The notes under the pieces: model-generated
What the model saw: the letters and a program-made list of their open reading frames with translations, nothing else
The model's database searches: none
Told to the model about the DNA's origin: nothing
Part shown: positions 33,634 through 40,872 of the stretch, piece by piece
Numbering within the stretch: the first letter of the stretch is position 1
How the letters are laid out: every line of letters begins with the position of its first letter
Program-made: the position numbers and the translations under genes
Assembly (NCBI GenBank): GCA_050998805.1
Contig: JBPCPV010000056.1
Coordinates: 31,141-95,140 of the forward strand
Length of the DNA: 64,000 nt
Source: JAICKM01 sp050998805
GTDB lineage: Bacteria; Chloroflexota; Chloroflexia; QHBQ01; JAICKM01
Direction: 5' to 3'

Positions 33634-34911
33634 GTGAACCTGGCGCTGGTCGTCGGCAGCCTCATCTTCGTCGTCACGCTCGCGCTGATCATCACGCGGC
33701 CCAACGGCCTGCCTGAAGCGTTGGCGGCGCTCGGCGGCGGGGCGGCCATGCTGCTGCTCGGCATCGCCACGATGGGCCAGGCGCTCGGCCTGCTCTGGGA
33801 CAACCTCAACGTCTTCGGCTTCTTTCTCGGCTTGATGGCGATCTCCGCGCTCGCCGACTCGGCGGGCGCGTTCGAGTGGCTGGCGGGCATCGCGGGGCGG
33901 ACGGCGAAGGGCAGCGCGCGGCGGCTGTTCGTCAACGTCTTCCTCGTCGGCGTGCTGATCACCGTCTTCCTGTCGAACGACGCGACCGCGCTGATCCTGA
34001 CGCCTCTGGTCTACGCGCTGGTCACGCGGCTGCGGCTGCGTCCCCTGCCCTACATGTTTGCCTGCACGTTCGTGGCCGACACCGCGTCGTTCGTGCTGCC
34101 GGTGAGCAACCCGATCAACATCATCGTGCTACAGGCGTTCCCCGCAGACCTCGGCACATATCTGGCGCACCTGCTGCCGGCGGCGCTGCTGGTGATCGCG
34201 GCCAATATCGGGCTTTTCCTGTTCATCTTCCGCCGCGAGATCGGGGGCCGCTTCGATACCGCGCGCCTCGCAGACACGCCTCCGGCCCACTCGGCGCTGC
34301 TCCGCTTCAGCCTCATCGCGCTCGCGCTGATCGGCGCGGCATATGTCGTCGCCGGCCGGGAGCGGTGGCCGCTGTCACTGCCTGCGCTCGGTGGCTCGGT
34401 GCTGCTGCTTGCGGGGGCGCGGTTTTTCGGCAGCTGGGAGCCGCGCCGCTGGGCACGCGAAATCTCCTGGCCGATCTTCGGCTTCATCGCCGGTATGTTG
34501 GTCGTCGTGCAGGGCGTGGAGAACATCGGGCTGACCGGCGCATTTGGCCGCGCGCTGCTCGGCATGGCCGGCGACAGCCCCGCCGCCGCAGTCGCCCTTA
34601 CCGCTGCAGGCAGCGCGGTCGGCACGAACCTGCTGAACAACGTGCCGATGGCCCTGGTCATGGTCTCGGCGATCCATGCCGGCGGCGCGGCGGCCCCGGT
34701 CCACAACGCCCTGGTCTACGCGACGATCCTCGGCGCGGACCTCGGCCCGAACATCACCGTCGTCGGCTCGCTGGCGACGATGCTCTGGCTGCTGATCCTC
34801 CGCCGCAAGGGGCTGGAGGTCTCGGCCTGGGACTACTTCCGCCTCGGCATCAGCGTGACCCCGCTGCTGATCGCGCTCGGCGCGTTGGCCGTCTGGCTCG
34901 GCGTGCGTTGA
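33634..34911 (+). CDS. ArsB/NhaD-like ion transporter
   Basis: 425 residues from GTG 33634, about 11-12 membrane helices. The block 'VFLSNDATALILTPLVYAL' and the later 'VGTNLLNNVPMALVMVSAIH' are the paired hairpin regions of the ion-transporter superfamily containing ArsB and NhaD. 'DTASFVLPVSNPINIIVLQA' is typical of ArsB. Arsenite export is possible, but the arsenic operon is 16 kb away and NhaD-type Na+/H+ exchange is equally possible. Followed after 16 bases by a universal stress protein gene. Confidence 0.85.
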   Translation: MNLALVVGSLIFVVTLALIITRPNGLPEALAALGGGAAMLLLGIATMGQALGLLWDNLNVFGFFLGLMAISALADSAGAFEWLAGIAGRTAKGSARRLFVNVFLVGVLITVFLSNDATALILTPLVYALVTRLRLRPLPYMFACTFVADTASFVLPVSNPINIIVLQAFPADLGTYLAHLLPAALLVIAANIGLFLFIFRREIGGRFDTARLADTPPAHSALLRFSLIALALIGAAYVVAGRERWPLSLPALGGSVLLLAGARFFGSWEPRRWAREISWPIFGFIAGMLVVVQGVENIGLTGAFGRALLGMAGDSPAAAVALTAAGSAVGTNLLNNVPMALVMVSAIHAGGAAAPVHNALVYATILGADLGPNITVVGSLATMLWLLILRRKGLEVSAWDYFRLGISVTPLLIALGALAVWLGVR

Positions 34912-34927
34912 AAAGGAGGTATTACGG

Positions 34928-35410
34928 ATGACCCGCGAAAACGAACTCGCCCTACTCTGCCTGAGCGGGCTGGATACCGACGAGTTCTTGGAACACGCCC
35001 TGGCGCGGCTGCCTGCTCCGGCCTGGCGCTTCGTGCTGCTTTACGTGATCGACATCCGTCCCACTGAAGAACTCGGCTACCTGCGGCAGACGCTCTTCCG
35101 GGGACGGGTTCCCCCTGAACGGGCCGCCCAGATGGAGTCGGTCGAGGACCAGACCGCCCAGGAAGTGATCGCGGAGGCCCGCGCCGACCTGCTGAGGCTC
35201 CGCCCGGAGGCCGACGTGCAGACCCGCCTCGCGCGGGGCCGCCCCGAGCACGAGATTATCCGCGCCGCCGCCGAGTTAGGCAGCGACCTGCTGGTTGTCG
35301 GCGCGCGGTACAAAGCCGGCCCCCGCCCGCCGAGTGGTCCACCGAGCGTCGGCCATGTAGCCCGCTTCGTGCTCGACCACGCGCCATGCGATGTGCTGCT
35401 CTTGCGCTAG
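34928..35410 (+). CDS. Universal stress protein (UspA family)
   Basis: 160 residues from ATG 34928 with an AAGGAGG Shine-Dalgarno. It has an alpha/beta Usp fold: 'LALLCLSGLDTDEFLEHALA' at the start, 'TRLARGRPEHEIIRAAAELG' and 'DLLVVGARYKAG' then 'VLDHAPCDVLLLR' at the end. The ATP-binding G-x2-G-x9-G-S/T motif is altered ('GARYKAGPRPPSGPPSVG'). Its position after an ion transporter suggests regulation of or by that transporter, as Usp domains often pair with antiporters. Confidence 0.85.
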   Translation: MTRENELALLCLSGLDTDEFLEHALARLPAPAWRFVLLYVIDIRPTEELGYLRQTLFRGRVPPERAAQMESVEDQTAQEVIAEARADLLRLRPEADVQTRLARGRPEHEIIRAAAELGSDLLVVGARYKAGPRPPSGPPSVGHVARFVLDHAPCDVLLLR

Positions 35411-35430
35411 AGTTCGGCCCTGTGTATAAT
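35402..35430 (+). promoter_or_regulatory. Promoter of the TMEM175-like channel gene
   Basis: TTGCGC (35402-35407), 17-base spacer, TATAAT (35425-35430), overlapping the end of the uspA-like gene. The ATG follows at 35468 with GAGCGAGGTG as Shine-Dalgarno. Confidence 0.65.
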
Positions 35431-35467
35431 GCGGATGAGGACGGCTGCATAAGAGCGAGGTGACCGG

Positions 35468-36220
35468 ATGGTGCGCGAAAAGCTGATGAAAGAGGGAGTC
35501 GGCCACAGCGGGGATTTTCGCTGGCGCGGCCGCGATGTGACGCGCATAGAGGGCTTCAGCGATGCGGCCTTCGGCTTCGCGCTCACGCTGCTTGTTGTTT
35601 CGCTTGAAGTCCCGAAGACATTCAACGACTTGCTGACCGCCATGCAAGGCTTCGGCGGCTTTGCGATCAGCTTCCTCATGTTGATGTTCGTCTGGTATCA
35701 GCACTACACCTACTTCCGGCGCTATGGCCTGCAAGATGTCGTCACCATATGGTTAAGCTCCGCGCTGCTCTTCGTCGTGTTGTTCTACGTCTATCCGCTC
35801 AAGTTCCTGTTTAACCTGCTGGTGGGCCAGATTTTCGAGGGCGATGCCGCGTTCCGCCTGCCCGACGGCACGCTTGTTATCCAACCTGGGCAAGGCTCTA
35901 CCCTGCTGATTATCTACGGCGCGGGGTTCGTGGCAGTTTTCCTGGTGTTCGCTTTGCTCTACTACCACGCATACCGCAAGCGGGACGAACTCGGCCTCAC
36001 CGAAATCGAAACCAACCTCACCACCGAGAGTGTTCAGACTGCCCTGTTGAGCATGGGAGTTGGCGCGCTGTCTATCATCGCGGCGGCCGTCGGCGGCAAC
36101 GGCCTCTCAGGCTGGGCGGGGCCGATCTACTTCCTCATCCCGGTGATCTACACCTTCGAGGGTATGACCTGGGGCCGGAGGAACCGCAAACTGAAAGGGC
36201 GCGCAACTGCGGCGGATTAA
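35468..36220 (+). CDS. TMEM175-like (DUF1211) membrane protein, probable cation channel
   Basis: 250 residues. The family motif R-x3-FSD in the first helix is present ('RIEGFSDAAFGFALTLLVVS'), followed by five more hydrophobic segments. Bacterial TMEM175 proteins are tetrameric potassium-permeable channels whose FSD motif lines the pore. A long loop between helices 4 and 5 ('FEGDAAFRLPDGTLVIQPGQ') is unusual. It is separate from the Kv-like channel at 60870. Confidence 0.85.
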   Translation: MVREKLMKEGVGHSGDFRWRGRDVTRIEGFSDAAFGFALTLLVVSLEVPKTFNDLLTAMQGFGGFAISFLMLMFVWYQHYTYFRRYGLQDVVTIWLSSALLFVVLFYVYPLKFLFNLLVGQIFEGDAAFRLPDGTLVIQPGQGSTLLIIYGAGFVAVFLVFALLYYHAYRKRDELGLTEIETNLTTESVQTALLSMGVGALSIIAAAVGGNGLSGWAGPIYFLIPVIYTFEGMTWGRRNRKLKGRATAAD

Positions 36221-36281
36221 GCCTGCCGAGCTTGAACCGATGGACGCACTGTCGGGTATATCGAATATAGTGGGTATGCAT

Positions 36282-36310
36282 TTGACAACAGGCGTGATTT
36301 CTGATACACT
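36282..36310 (+). promoter_or_regulatory. Promoter of the Opp/Dpp ATPase genes
   Basis: TTGACA (36282-36287), 17-base spacer, TACACT (36305-36310), about 35-40 bases before the AAGGAG Shine-Dalgarno of the first ATPase gene. Confidence 0.65.
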
Positions 36311-36391
36311 TGTGCCCAAACATCGTCAGCATGAAACCGCGAAAGGAGCACCACCCTGGACACCCAAGCAGCGCCCGCCACAAGCCCCTCT

Positions 36392-37456
36392 TTGGACGGC
36401 CAACAGGCCATGACCGCGCCCGCGCAATCCAGTTCGGCGGTCGTGGGAGGGGATCCCAACGAGATCTTGCGTGTAGAGAACCTACAGACCTACTTCTACA
36501 CCGAAGACGGAGTGGTTAAGGCCGTGGACGGCGTGAGCCTCAAGTTACACCGTGGCGAAACGTTGGGTGTGGTGGGCGAGTCGGGCTGCGGGAAAAGCGT
36601 CACATCGCTGTCCATCATGCGGCTCATTGGGCAGCCGGGCAAGACCATCGGCGGCAAGATCTGGTTCAAGGGCCAGGATCTGCTGACCCTCAGCGAAGAT
36701 GAGATGTGCAAGATCCGCGGCGACGACATCTCGATGATCTTCCAGCAGCCGACGAGCTGCCTGAACCCGGTCTTCCGTGTCGGCGACCAGATCAGTGAGG
36801 TGCTGATACTCCACCGCGGCATGAGCAAAGACCAGGCACTGAAGCGGTCCATAGAGCTTCTGAGCATGGTCGGCATCCCCTCCGCCAAGGCCCGCGCCAA
36901 GAGCTACCCCCACGAAATGTCCGGCGGTATGTGCCAGCGCGTGATGATCGCCATGGCCCTTGCCTGCGAGCCTGAACTCCTGATCGCAGATGAGCCGACG
37001 ACCGCGCTCGACGTGACGATCCAGGCCCAGATCCTCGAGCTTATGAAGGATCTCAAGGCGAACTTCAACACCGGCATCATCCTGATCACCCACGACCTCG
37101 GGGTTGTCGCCGAAATGGCCGATCATGTCGCCGTGATGTACGCGGGGCATATCGTCGAAGAGGCCGACGTGAACGCCCTCTTCGATGCCCCCAAGCACCC
37201 CTACACCCAGGGCCTGCTCGCATCTATCCCGGTGCTCGGCCAGGTGAAGGAGAGGCTCGACGTGATCCCCGGCTCGGTGCCGAACCTCCGCAATCTCCCG
37301 CCGGGCTGCCGGTTCGCCAACCGATGCCCGTTTGTCATGGAAATCTGCCGCAAGGAAGACCCCGCGCTCTTCCTGCTCAAAGAAGACCGCACCGCACGCT
37401 GCTGGCTCTATGCAGATGAGGCAATCGGCACCAGAGGCGCGGCGGCCACCCAGTAG
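36392..37456 (+). CDS. Oligopeptide/dipeptide ABC transporter ATPase (OppD/DppD type)
   Basis: 354 residues from TTG 36392; ATG 36410 is another option. The only good Shine-Dalgarno (AAGGAG, 36343-36348) sits 7 bases before an in-frame CTG at 36356, so a CTG start or a mutated start is possible. Walker A GESGCGKS, signature 'MSGGMCQRV' and Walker B 'LLIADEPTTALDVTIQ' are present. The C-terminal Opp/Dpp extension has Cys residues ('PPGCRFANRCPF') characteristic of the family. It energises import of peptides, or of sugars or nickel in some relatives, with the downstream ATPase. Confidence 0.92.
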   Translation: MDGQQAMTAPAQSSSAVVGGDPNEILRVENLQTYFYTEDGVVKAVDGVSLKLHRGETLGVVGESGCGKSVTSLSIMRLIGQPGKTIGGKIWFKGQDLLTLSEDEMCKIRGDDISMIFQQPTSCLNPVFRVGDQISEVLILHRGMSKDQALKRSIELLSMVGIPSAKARAKSYPHEMSGGMCQRVMIAMALACEPELLIADEPTTALDVTIQAQILELMKDLKANFNTGIILITHDLGVVAEMADHVAVMYAGHIVEEADVNALFDAPKHPYTQGLLASIPVLGQVKERLDVIPGSVPNLRNLPPGCRFANRCPFVMEICRKEDPALFLLKEDRTARCWLYADEAIGTRGAAATQ

Positions 37457-37474
37457 CCGGAGGAGTTCAGCACC

Positions 37475-38650
37475 ATGACGAACATCGAACCGTCGTTTAC
37501 CCCCGCCTCTGCTCCGGGCAGCCCCACCCCTACGCAGAACGGCGCTTCCGGCGGTCCCGCCGTCGGCGAGACTATACTCGAGGTTCAGAACGTTAAAAAG
37601 TACTTTCCCGTGCGCGGCGGCGTCTTGCAGCGCGTTGTCGGCCAGGTCAAGGCGGTGGACGACGTCAGCTTCTATGTCCGCCCGGGCGAGACCCTCGGCC
37701 TCGTGGGCGAATCGGGCTGCGGCAAGACCACCATCGGCCGGACCATCCTCCGCCTCCTCGAACCGACCGCCGGCAAAGTCATTTTCGACGGGCAGGATTT
37801 CTTTAGCCTCAAGGCCGACGCATTGAAGAAGGCCCGCCGCGACATCCAGATCATCTTCCAAGATCCCTATTCCTCGCTCGACCCGCGTGTGCCGATCGGC
37901 CAGAGCATCGGCGAGGGGCTGTCTATCCACGGCGCGTCGAGGGAGGAGCGCGAGCAGCGCACACGCGAGGTCTTGGCCCGCGTCGGTCTCCACCCCGAAC
38001 ACGCCCGCCGCTACCCGCACGAGTTCTCCGGCGGCCAGCGCCAGCGCATCGGCATCGCGCGCGCCCTCGCTCTACAGCCGAAGTTCATCGTCTGCGACGA
38101 GCCGGTATCCGCCCTCGACGTGTCGATCCAGTCGCAGGTTCTGAACATCCTCAAGGACTTGCAGCGCGACTTCGGCCTCACCTACCTTTTCATCGCGCAC
38201 AACCTCAGCGTCGTCGAACACGCATCGGACCGCGTCGGCGTGATGTACCTCGGCAAGATGGCCGAACTCGCCACCCGCGAGGCCCTCTTTGAGAACCCGC
38301 AGCACCCCTACACCCAGGCGCTCCTCTCGGCCATCCCGATGCCGGACCCGCGCAACCGCCGCCAGCGCATCGTGCTCAAAGGCGACGTGCCCAGCCCCCT
38401 CAACCCGCCGACCGGCTGCCGCTTCCATACCCGATGCTGGCTCGCCCAGGACATCTGCAAGCAGCAGGTGCCCGAGTGGCGCAATATCTCCACGAGCGGG
38501 GTCGCCGATCACTGGGTCGCCTGCCACTTCGCGCCCTTCACCCGCATCCCGATGCCCACCGAAGTCGGCAGCACCGCAGCCGTCGTCAAAATCGTCAGCC
38601 ACGACGCCCCCGCCACCCCGCCGCCCCTGGAGACGACTAAGACGGGGTAG
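37475..38650 (+). CDS. Oligopeptide/dipeptide ABC transporter ATPase (OppF/DppF type)
   Basis: 391 residues from ATG 37475 with AGGAG. An unusual ~35-residue Pro/Ser-rich N-terminal extension precedes 'ILEVQNVKKYFPVRGGVLQR'. Walker A is GESGCGKT, the signature 'FSGGQRQRIGIARALAL', Walker B 'FIVCDEPVSALDVSIQ', and the C-terminal Cys motif 'PTGCRFHTRCWLAQDICK'. It forms a heterodimer with the product of the preceding gene. Neither permeases nor a binding protein are encoded in the window on either side, so the rest of the transporter must be elsewhere. Confidence 0.93.
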   Translation: MTNIEPSFTPASAPGSPTPTQNGASGGPAVGETILEVQNVKKYFPVRGGVLQRVVGQVKAVDDVSFYVRPGETLGLVGESGCGKTTIGRTILRLLEPTAGKVIFDGQDFFSLKADALKKARRDIQIIFQDPYSSLDPRVPIGQSIGEGLSIHGASREEREQRTREVLARVGLHPEHARRYPHEFSGGQRQRIGIARALALQPKFIVCDEPVSALDVSIQSQVLNILKDLQRDFGLTYLFIAHNLSVVEHASDRVGVMYLGKMAELATREALFENPQHPYTQALLSAIPMPDPRNRRQRIVLKGDVPSPLNPPTGCRFHTRCWLAQDICKQQVPEWRNISTSGVADHWVACHFAPFTRIPMPTEVGSTAAVVKIVSHDAPATPPPLETTKTG

Positions 38651-38756
38651 GGGCGAGTGATAAGGCGAGTGAGCGGGCACATCCCGGCGGGATCAGGGAG
38701 CGTCATGCCCCCGCACAGAGAGGAATCGGCGATGTCACGCCTCATTAGAGTGCTTG

Positions 38757-39214
38757 CTACGAACCGGCTTCGCCCACCTCTTCTGCACGCTCAGCGGGAG
38801 GATGTTCTCCCACAATATGCAGTAGTCGCCTGAGATTGACGACGCCTTCACGGTTCAGAGCTAGAGCCAACACAGTCGCGCGCCCGATAGGGGTAATCCC
38901 GATAGTCAGGGTAGCATCGTCGCTCCAGGTAAAATGATCCCGCCACCTATCTTTTCTCGGTTATAGAGCGGAACTATCTCGCCGGTAATCGGATCGTGCG
39001 CTTGGGTCTTGGTGTACTTGTGGCTGTTACAACCCTGGCATGAGAAGGCCAGATTATCCAACACAGTTTTACCGCCGTAACGTCGGGGTTCAGTATGCTC
39101 CAGACAGAACTCGTCGGTTGCATAGCGAACCGGACTGCGGCAATATTCACAGAGGTTAGCGGCACGCTCCGCCACGAGGTTCTTCTGTCCGGCAGTGGGA
39201 CGCGCCTCAGCCAT
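38757..39214 (-). pseudogene. HNH endonuclease gene with a single-base frameshift
   Basis: The first frame gives 102 residues with an HNH core ('ANLCEYCRSPVRYATDEFCL', 'EHTEPRRYGGKTVLDNLAFS', 'CQGCNSHKYTK') and then a foreign-looking tail. If one C is restored in the run near 38959-38961, 'PLYNREK' becomes 'PLYNPRKDRWRDHFTW' and the frame continues through 'ITPIGRATVLALALNREGVV' to a TAG at 38757-38759. That is the standard C-terminus of this HNH family (about 153 residues). So either a recent inactivating deletion or a sequencing error. It overlaps its partner gene by 8 bases. Confidence 0.85.
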
Positions 39215-39608
39215 GTGGCCGGGGACGGATGCCGAGGGCCTTCACCAGGAGTGGAAGCGTTGTGCTGCGGAGGCGCGCGAGTTCGATAAGGTGCTCTGCC
39301 CTGCGGGCATCCATTACCTCAATTCGGTCAGTCAGGCTAACCAGTTCAGCCTGTTCTTCGGGGGTAAGAGTCCGGGCATCCCGTCCAGCAATTAGCTGAT
39401 CCAGTCGCGCATAAACCTCCGCAGGCAAGCCCCCGTTTATTTTGAGCAGCAATTCGCTCTCAGTATGAGCCGGCTTCGGAGCTTTCCGCTGTGATTGTAA
39501 GTCGAGAACCTGAACAACGAACTGATCCAGTTCGGGGACACTCAACTGCGCGACGGCGTTCAGAAGCTCGTCAGAAGACAGTTGTGCCTCGACACGAAGA
39601 ACAGACAT
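39207..39608 (-). CDS. Small conserved partner of the HNH gene, function unknown
   Basis: 133 residues from ATG 39608, chosen for the perfect AGGAGGTG upstream. A longer frame would run into the next gene's 3' end. It is mainly helical: 'LSSDELLNAVAQLSVPELDQ' then 'ELLLKINGGLPAEVYARLDQ' and 'ARTLTPEEQAELVSLTDRIE'. I recognise this as a protein type commonly encoded directly before HNH genes in cyanobacteria and Chloroflexota, but know of no tested function. A TATAAT on the minus strand at 39632-39637 gives a short leader. The pair may be a toxin-antitoxin-like or homing module; this is inference. Confidence 0.8.
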   Translation of the reverse strand: MSVLRVEAQLSSDELLNAVAQLSVPELDQFVVQVLDLQSQRKAPKPAHTESELLLKINGGLPAEVYARLDQLIAGRDARTLTPEEQAELVSLTDRIEVMDARRAEHLIELARLRSTTLPLLVKALGIRPRPHG

Positions 39609-39633
39609 ACAGCACCTCCTATGACTCTCTCTA

Positions 39634-40872
39634 TTATAGCAGAGAAGCGCGATCCACGAAAGTGACCGGCCCGTCCAGCGCCCGGTACGCTGCGACCAGC
39701 TTGCGCGCTTGCGTCGCCCACGTATAGAGTGGGGCCACGCGGCGCAGGTTTGCTCGGATCGCTGCACCGCCGTCGGCACGGGCCAGCAGCGTGTTGATCG
39801 CGCCTGCGTAGGCAGCGGGGCTGTCTAGGCGGGCGACGACGCCGAGTTCGTCTCCGACGATCACTTTGCGGAGGAATGGGAAATCGCTGGCGACTATCGG
39901 CACCCCCGCCTGGATGTAGTCGAAGAGCTTGTTCGGCGATGTGAAGTAGTTGTTTAGGTCCACCGCCTGGTAGGGGATCAGGCCGACATCTGCCGAGGCG
40001 CAGTAGTCGAGCAGGTCGGCATGGGAGACCGGCGGCAGGAAGTGGACCCGCCCGCCCGCGCAGCCCTCCGCCAGCCGCTCGAGCGTCGCACGGTACTCGC
40101 CGGATCCCATGAAGACGACGGCGGCATCTCCGGCCAGCAGCGGCGCGGCCCGCACCAGGTTCTCCAGCCCCCGGCCCTCGCTCATCCAGCCCTGGTAGAG
40201 CGCCACTTTGCGGGAGCCGAGGCCCAGCCGCTCCCGGAGCGCGTTGTGGGGCGCGGCGGGGTCGAAGCCCGGAGGCGGGTCGGGACAGTTGTAGACCACG
40301 AGCGGCGCGGGCCTCCTGTAACGGCGGGCCATCTCCTCGGCGATAAACTCGTTCACCGTGATCGCCAGGTCGGCGAAGGGCAAAAGCTCGTGTTCGAGGT
40401 GTATCCACGACATACGCTTAAGCCTGATCCAGCGGTTGGCGATCTCCGGGAAGAGTTCATGGGAGTCGTAGACCAGCCGCGAGCCGTGTGCCAGCGCGGC
40501 CCGATACGCGACCTCGAGGTTGTTCAGGTCGTGCGCGTGGTAAATATCGGCGCGCGCGGCGACTGCCCGTGGCAGCGCCCGGATCGTGAAGGTGTGCCGC
40601 CCCGAGAGCACGCTCCAGAGCGCGGCGGCCTGCGTGCCCCGGCTCTGCCCCGCCAGCCGGTAGAGAGGGCCGAAGCGCGGGTCGCGCCCGCTCACCGCCA
40701 CCCACTCCACGGGGATGCCCTCGACCGTGCCGCGCCGGTCTTGCAGGTCTGCGCTGCGCGTGATGATCTCGACTGAGTAGCCGGCGTCCGCCAGGCTGTG
40801 CGCCTCCTGCAAGATCCGGCGGGTGACCTCGACATCCTGGGTGATCATGCAGACTTTACGCCGCTCATCCAT
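39634..40872 (-). CDS. Glycosyltransferase family 4
   Basis: 412 residues, two Rossmann-like domains. The N-terminal domain has 'DIYHAHDLNNLEVAYRAALA' and 'LVYDSHELFPEIANRW'. The C-terminal donor domain has 'ALYQGWMSEGRGLENLVRAA' and 'SPNKLFDYIQAGVPIVASDF', with the Glu of the EX7E motif replaced ('PNKLFDYIQAG'). It transfers a sugar from an NDP donor to a growing polysaccharide or lipid carrier in the cytoplasm. ATG 40872 overlaps the asnB stop by 8 bases. Confidence 0.9.
   Translation of the reverse strand: MDERRKVCMITQDVEVTRRILQEAHSLADAGYSVEIITRSADLQDRRGTVEGIPVEWVAVSGRDPRFGPLYRLAGQSRGTQAAALWSVLSGRHTFTIRALPRAVAARADIYHAHDLNNLEVAYRAALAHGSRLVYDSHELFPEIANRWIRLKRMSWIHLEHELLPFADLAITVNEFIAEEMARRYRRPAPLVVYNCPDPPPGFDPAAPHNALRERLGLGSRKVALYQGWMSEGRGLENLVRAAPLLAGDAAVVFMGSGEYRATLERLAEGCAGGRVHFLPPVSHADLLDYCASADVGLIPYQAVDLNNYFTSPNKLFDYIQAGVPIVASDFPFLRKVIVGDELGVVARLDSPAAYAGAINTLLARADGGAAIRANLRRVAPLYTWATQARKLVAAYRALDGPVTFVDRASLL

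Noticed and set aside
33634..34911. ArsB arsenite pump linked to the arsenic operon
   Set aside because: It is 16 kb away on the other strand with a different operon and could equally be a Na+/H+ antiporter, so it was not joined to the arsenic system.
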